A DNA stretch of 35,264 bases from an uncultured SAR116 cluster alpha proteobacterium (GTDB taxonomy: Bacteria; Pseudomonadota; Alphaproteobacteria; Puniceispirillales; Marisalimonadaceae), in the NCBI GenBank assembly GCA_902583415.1, contig CACHVW010000009.1:1-35264 (forward strand), in the 5' to 3' direction. The translations under genes and the position numbers were made by a program. Shown here piece after piece: positions 32,281-35,264 of this stretch. The stretch's first letter is position 1, and every line of letters starts with the position of its first letter. The notes under the pieces were generated by a model that worked only from the letters and a program-made list of their open reading frames with translations, ran no database searches and was not told the origin of the DNA.

Positions 32281-33450
32281 TTAGTAAGGTAAACCAACAT
32301 AATTTTCTGCCAAAACTCTTTGGGATGCAACAGAATTTTCCAAATACTCTATTTCAGAATCTTGGATTCGTTGATCAAAAGAAGATTGATCAGGAAATTT
32401 ATGAAAAGTTGTAGTCATCCACCAACTAAACCTAATAGCTTTCCAAACTCTAGACAGGGCATTATTTGAATACATTTTTAAATCATCATTTGTATTAAAT
32501 TTATAATAATTATTCAGAGCGTTGTGCAAATAGTGTACATCTGAAACTGCTAAGTTTAGACCTTTCGCTCCAGTTGGGGGCACAATATGTGCGGCATCTC
32601 CAACTAAAAATAATTTTTCCCAACTCATCGGCTCACAAACAAAAGACCTAAGTGGTGCTATAGATTTTTCAATTGAGCTTCCAGTTATAATTGTATCTGA
32701 TGCTTCAGTTGGAAGTCTCTTTTTTAATTCATCCCAAAATTTTTGGTCTGACCAATTCTCTATTTTTTCATCTAACGAAGTCTGTATATAATATCTACTT
32801 AAATTTTCGTTTCTCATTGAGGCCAAGGCAAAACCATTACCATGATTTGCATAAATTAATTCATCACTTACAGGTGGTGTTTCTGATAAAATCCCCAACC
32901 ATCCAAAAGGATATGTTCTCTCATAAGTTTTAATTATTGATTTTGGAATTATACTTCTACTTACTCCATGAAATCCATCACATCCTGCGACCAAATCACA
33001 CATAATCTTTTTCTCTACACCATTTTTTTTAAATGTTACAAATGGTTTATCAGTGTCAATGGCTTGAGGAAGAACATCTTCTGCGTTGTTAATTATTATA
33101 CCATTTTCTTTTTTAATCTTTCTATATAAATCTTTTGTTACTTCAGTTTGTCCATAAACTGTTACGTGTTTATTAGTTAATTGTTTTAAATTAATTCTAA
33201 ATCCATGATTTTTGAATGAGAGTTGTATGCCATCGTGATTAAAGCCTTCCTTTTTAAGCCTATTTGAAACGCCTGCTTTCTCAAGCATTTCAATTGTACC
33301 ATTTTCCAAAACACCAGCCCTGATTCTACCTATGACATGTTCTTCAGATTGTTTTTCAAGAACTATATTATCAATCCCATCAACTGACAAAAGTCTTGAC
33401 AAAAGCAACCCTGATGGACCGCCTCCAACTATAACAACATTTGTCCTCAT
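32281..33450 (-). CDS. pobA: 4-hydroxybenzoate 3-monooxygenase
   Basis: The 389-residue flavoprotein hydroxylase has GGGPSG at 9-14, RIRAGVLE at 42-49, GCDG at 156-159, and GDAAHIVPPTGAKGLN with Asp285. The substrate-site residues of Pseudomonas PHBH (Tyr201, Ser212, Arg214, Tyr222, Tyr385) all appear here shifted by one: Tyr200, Ser211, Arg213, Tyr221, Tyr384. It turns 4-hydroxybenzoate into protocatechuate with NAD(P)H and O2. AAGGG precedes the ATG. pcaHG lie directly downstream, giving two consecutive steps of the beta-ketoadipate route. No PobR- or PcaQ-type regulator is adjacent. Confidence 0.97.
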   Translation of the reverse strand: MRTNVVIVGGGPSGLLLSRLLSVDGIDNIVLEKQSEEHVIGRIRAGVLENGTIEMLEKAGVSNRLKKEGFNHDGIQLSFKNHGFRINLKQLTNKHVTVYGQTEVTKDLYRKIKKENGIIINNAEDVLPQAIDTDKPFVTFKKNGVEKKIMCDLVAGCDGFHGVSRSIIPKSIIKTYERTYPFGWLGILSETPPVSDELIYANHGNGFALASMRNENLSRYYIQTSLDEKIENWSDQKFWDELKKRLPTEASDTIITGSSIEKSIAPLRSFVCEPMSWEKLFLVGDAAHIVPPTGAKGLNLAVSDVHYLHNALNNYYKFNTNDDLKMYSNNALSRVWKAIRFSWWMTTTFHKFPDQSSFDQRIQDSEIEYLENSVASQRVLAENYVGLPY

Positions 33451-33473
33451 TAAAATTAACCCTTAATTCATTA

Positions 33474-33860
33474 TTATTTCAGATAATTTACTAACAAAAA
33501 TATACATCCTATTATCTGCAGAAAATTTATAGAAACTGAAAATTTGTGTAATTTATTAAATTTGTTTTCATTATTCAAATCTTTAGCTTTATTTATCATT
33601 GGCATTAAAATTTGTCTTGAAAAAATAAATCCAATCATAATAAGTAAAAAAATTAATATTGATGATTTATTTACATAATAGATGGAAATAATAAGGCCTA
33701 TTAAGCTCAAAACAAAACCAAACAGATAATATTTAGGAAAGAAAATTCTTAGAAATTTAGATGATTGTTTTTCATCTAAAACTTTAAAAACTGAAGTTGC
33801 TACAACTATGGGAAAAAACATCATGAAACTTAATATGGCTGCAGCCATTAATATTAACAA
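33474..33860 (-). CDS. DUF4149/TMEM205-like small membrane protein
   Basis: The 128-residue protein has four hydrophobic segments, with MMFFPIVVATSVFKVLDEKQS followed by LRIFFPKYYLFGFVLS. This pattern (proline in the first helix, then a FP-xYY motif) resembles the DUF4149 family. The best start is a TTG at 33860 with GGAG six bases upstream; an ATG five codons in is the alternative. It precedes pobA by 23 bases in the same direction and may share its transcript. Function is unknown, and it may be a house-keeping membrane protein. Confidence 0.7.
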   Translation of the reverse strand: MLILMAAAILSFMMFFPIVVATSVFKVLDEKQSSKFLRIFFPKYYLFGFVLSLIGLIISIYYVNKSSILIFLLIMIGFIFSRQILMPMINKAKDLNNENKFNKLHKFSVSINFLQIIGCIFLLVNYLK

Positions 33861-33909
33861 TTTTTACTCCTTAACAAATAAATAATTTTATTTTTTTATA
33901 CCAATTATT

Positions 33910-33915
33910 ATTATA
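33910..33915 (-). promoter_or_regulatory. consensus -10 (TATAAT) upstream of the DUF4149-pobA-pcaHG series
   Basis: A perfect TATAAT reads on the minus strand 50 bases before the TTG start of the DUF4149-like gene. The -35 position 17 bases upstream is poor (CTTTAT). The 96-base gap also holds the plus-strand promoter of hpt. AT richness limits certainty. Confidence 0.35.
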
Positions 33916-33956
33916 AAGTATATTGCGTTTTAATAAAGTTACCATGAGTAATTAGT

Positions 33957-34496
33957 ATGAATAAAAATATAAAACCTTATTCTGTAGATACATTAATTGC
34001 AGAAAAAGAAATAAAAAAAAGAATTATTGAATTAGGTAAAGAGGTAAACCTTTTTTACAAAAATACAGATAAACTATTGGTTGTTGGATTGTTAAGAGGC
34101 TCTTTTGTATTTATCGCAGATTTAGTTCGAGAGCTAAAAATACCAGTTGAGGTTGATTTTATGACTGCCTCTAGCTACGGAAACTCAATGCAATCTTCAA
34201 ATAATATTCGAATATTAACAGATTTAAATACAGATATAAAAAACTTAGATGTACTATTAGTAGAAGACATTATTGATACTGGTCATACATTAAACCAAGT
34301 TATAAAGTTACTTAAAAGCAGAAAGCCAAAAAGTTTAGAAGTTTGCTGCCTACTTAATAAGTTTTCACGTAGGGAAACTAATATTGAAAGTAAATGGGTT
34401 GGTTTTGATATTCCAGATGAGTTTGTAGTTGGTTATGGAATTGATTATGCTCAAGATAACAGGCATTTACCATTCATTGGTAAAGTAGTTCAGTAA
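33957..34496 (+). CDS. hpt: hypoxanthine phosphoribosyltransferase
   Basis: The 179-residue type I phosphoribosyltransferase has the PRPP loop VLLVEDIIDTGHTL at about 99-112, with Glu103-Asp104. It also has the flexible-loop motif SSYGNS near 72-77 and the LLRGSF segment near 45-50. The C-terminal VGYGIDYAQDNRHLPFIG is characteristic of Hpt. It salvages hypoxanthine (and guanine) to nucleotides. The ribosome site is weak. It is a single housekeeping gene, marking the edge of the catabolic region. Confidence 0.95.
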   Translation: MNKNIKPYSVDTLIAEKEIKKRIIELGKEVNLFYKNTDKLLVVGLLRGSFVFIADLVRELKIPVEVDFMTASSYGNSMQSSNNIRILTDLNTDIKNLDVLLVEDIIDTGHTLNQVIKLLKSRKPKSLEVCCLLNKFSRRETNIESKWVGFDIPDEFVVGYGIDYAQDNRHLPFIGKVVQ

Positions 34497-34500
34497 AATA

Positions 34501-34563
34501 GGGAATAGCTCTAATTATTTACCTTATTTAGGATAATCGTGGAGATTTCAAAAAGCTATTCCC
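34501..34563. repeat. 10-base inverted repeat around a structured 43-base interior
   Basis: GGGAATAGCT (34501-34510) and AGCTATTCCC (34554-34563) are perfect complements. Inside, ATTAT (34514-34518) pairs with ATAAT (34533-34537). The element lies in the 110-base gap between the stops of hpt and the 107-residue gene. It could fold on either strand into a long stem with an inner hairpin. There is no clear U-run, so a simple terminator is doubtful. A small structured RNA or a 3-prime-end element is possible. Confidence 0.5.
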
Positions 34564-34606
34564 TTCATTATGAGTTTTGCAAATTATATGCCAAAAAAAT
34601 TTATAT

Positions 34607-34930
34607 TTATTCTATTTTACTAAAATCTTTTAAATCAATTCTGGGAGAATATTCAACCTCACATTCTCCTTCTGTAAATGAGACTGTTCCTCCCATTTCT
34701 CGAATATCTTGCCAAAATTGATTAGTCCACCCAGCTCTTTGTTTGTTTACGTAATCCTTATTTTTGAAAAGATGAAATATTTCTATTGAGTTTTCGGTTA
34801 TATTTGTAAAAGCTCTAATTATCATATCTCCATCTTGAAACATATCTTTACTCCTACTTTTTAGAGCATTTATTATAGCCTCTTTTGCCAATTTATTTTG
34901 AAACTTGATTGATCTGGTCACAGCCCACAT
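34607..34930 (-). CDS. hypothetical protein, possibly a dimeric alpha/beta-barrel (ABM/Dabb-like) protein
   Basis: This 107-residue soluble protein (WAVTRSIKFQNKLAKEAIINALK, then DGDMIIRAFTNITENSIEIFHLFKNKDY) has a beta-alpha-beta pattern. Size and the opening strand-helix recall ferredoxin-like dimeric alpha/beta-barrel proteins such as antibiotic-biosynthesis monooxygenase-like proteins. I see no diagnostic motif, so this is only a guess. AGGAGA before the ATG is a good ribosome site, which supports a real gene. It lies 35 bases downstream of the zinc alcohol dehydrogenase gene, so the two may be co-transcribed. Confidence 0.65.
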   Translation of the reverse strand: MWAVTRSIKFQNKLAKEAIINALKSRSKDMFQDGDMIIRAFTNITENSIEIFHLFKNKDYVNKQRAGWTNQFWQDIREMGGTVSFTEGECEVEYSPRIDLKDFSKIE

Positions 34931-34965
34931 TATCTTCTCCTTTTAATTCAAAAATTTAAAAATTA

Positions 34966-35264
34966 TTAACTCCATGGTTTGATCACTATTTTTATTGCAT
35001 CATCTATTCTTTCTCTTGCATACTTTAAAGCAGTAGGTAGATCTGATAATTTAAAAGTATGAGTGTGTACTAGGTTTGCATTAAATCTTTTTTCTTTCAT
35101 AAATTGCATAGCTCTGTGAGTAGCACTTTTACCTTCACCTCTTATTCCAAACATGTAAATATTATTAATAACCATATGTGGAATATTAACTTCAACTGGT
35201 TCATGAGGAAAAGCAGCGAGACATATTTTGCCTCCTCTGTTTGTCATCATAATTGCATCGTTTA
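34966..35264 (-). CDS. zinc-type medium-chain alcohol dehydrogenase, C-terminal part (partial)
   Basis: The frame is open to the right edge and ends at 34966, giving about 99 residues of a medium-chain dehydrogenase C-terminus. The end of the Rossmann fold is seen (NRGGKICLAAFPHEP), then INNIYMFGIRGEGKSATHRAMQFM. The tail HTHTFKLSDLPTALKYARERIDDAIKIVIKP is typical of threonine- or sorbitol-dehydrogenase-like proteins. Zinc and most cofactor residues lie outside the window, so the substrate cannot be guessed. Confidence 0.85.
   Translation of the reverse strand, partial: NDAIMMTNRGGKICLAAFPHEPVEVNIPHMVINNIYMFGIRGEGKSATHRAMQFMKEKRFNANLVHTHTFKLSDLPTALKYARERIDDAIKIVIKPWS

Noticed and set aside
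34539-34721. 60-codon plus-strand frame after hpt
   Set aside because: It starts inside the inverted repeat, overlaps the antisense 107-residue gene that has a good ribosome site, and has no domain features.
1-35264. Mobile elements, CRISPR arrays, tRNA or rRNA genes
   Set aside because: No transposase or integrase, no regularly spaced repeats and no tRNA- or rRNA-like sequence was recognised on either strand by eye.

Overview
The window is a strongly AT-rich, gene-dense bacterial segment. About 35 protein genes sit with very short gaps, and several convergent gene ends overlap. No rRNA, tRNA, CRISPR array or insertion sequence was seen. The gene set includes TRAP and TTT transporters, many family III CoA-transferases, MmgE/PrpD proteins, glutathione-dependent formaldehyde oxidation and a protocatechuate branch. 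Together with low G+C and compact spacing, this suggests a marine, partly streamlined alphaproteobacterium (SAR11/HIMB59/AEGEAN-169/SAR116-like). That placement is inference from gene content, not a phylogeny.

Layout. (1) 1-2740: the tail of a membrane protein, an acyl-CoA dehydrogenase broken by one extra base in a homopolymer, and a first MmgE/PrpD gene. (2) 2846-4120: a lone amidase. (3) 4117-13242, minus strand: an apparent catabolic operon read ich-like hydratase, MmgE/PrpD, CoA-transferase, CitE-like lyase, MaoC hydratase, CoA-transferase, then TRAP dctP-dctQ-dctM. The enzyme set matches the activate-hydrate-cleave logic of C5-dicarboxylate (itaconate/mesaconate/citramalate) breakdown, and the TRAP system would supply the substrate. 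(4) 13339-16305, plus strand: tautomerase-like protein, crotonase, PcaB-like lyase, thioesterase. (5) 16308-18241, minus: class III alcohol dehydrogenase plus S-formylglutathione hydrolase (formaldehyde to formate). (6) 18362-20391, plus: crotonase plus CoA-transferase. (7) 20384-20914, minus: gamma-carbonic-anhydrase-like protein. (8) 21008-27483, plus: enolase-superfamily enzyme, TauD-like dioxygenase, TctC-TctB-TctA tripartite carboxylate transporter, third MmgE/PrpD. (9) 27470-28489, minus: YdjM-like membrane protein. (10) 28594-30210, plus: Baeyer-Villiger monooxygenase. (11) 30214-33860, minus: DUF4149-like protein, pobA, pcaH, pcaG, a 60-residue membrane microprotein and a stand-alone cyclic-nucleotide-binding protein. 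(12) 33957-35264: hpt, an unknown 107-residue protein and the tail of a zinc alcohol dehydrogenase.

How it fits together. The segment looks like a catabolic island for carboxylic and aromatic acids. Uptake is by tripartite binding-protein transporters. Activation is by CoA transfer, processing by hydratases, lyases and crotonases, and aromatic entry by 4-hydroxybenzoate to protocatechuate to 3-carboxymuconate. Each of the three MmgE/PrpD genes lies near a carboxylate-transporter or transporter-like gene. No DNA-binding regulator is encoded, so control must come from elsewhere or from cis elements. Two hairpins directly after the two solute-binding-protein genes are candidate attenuators.
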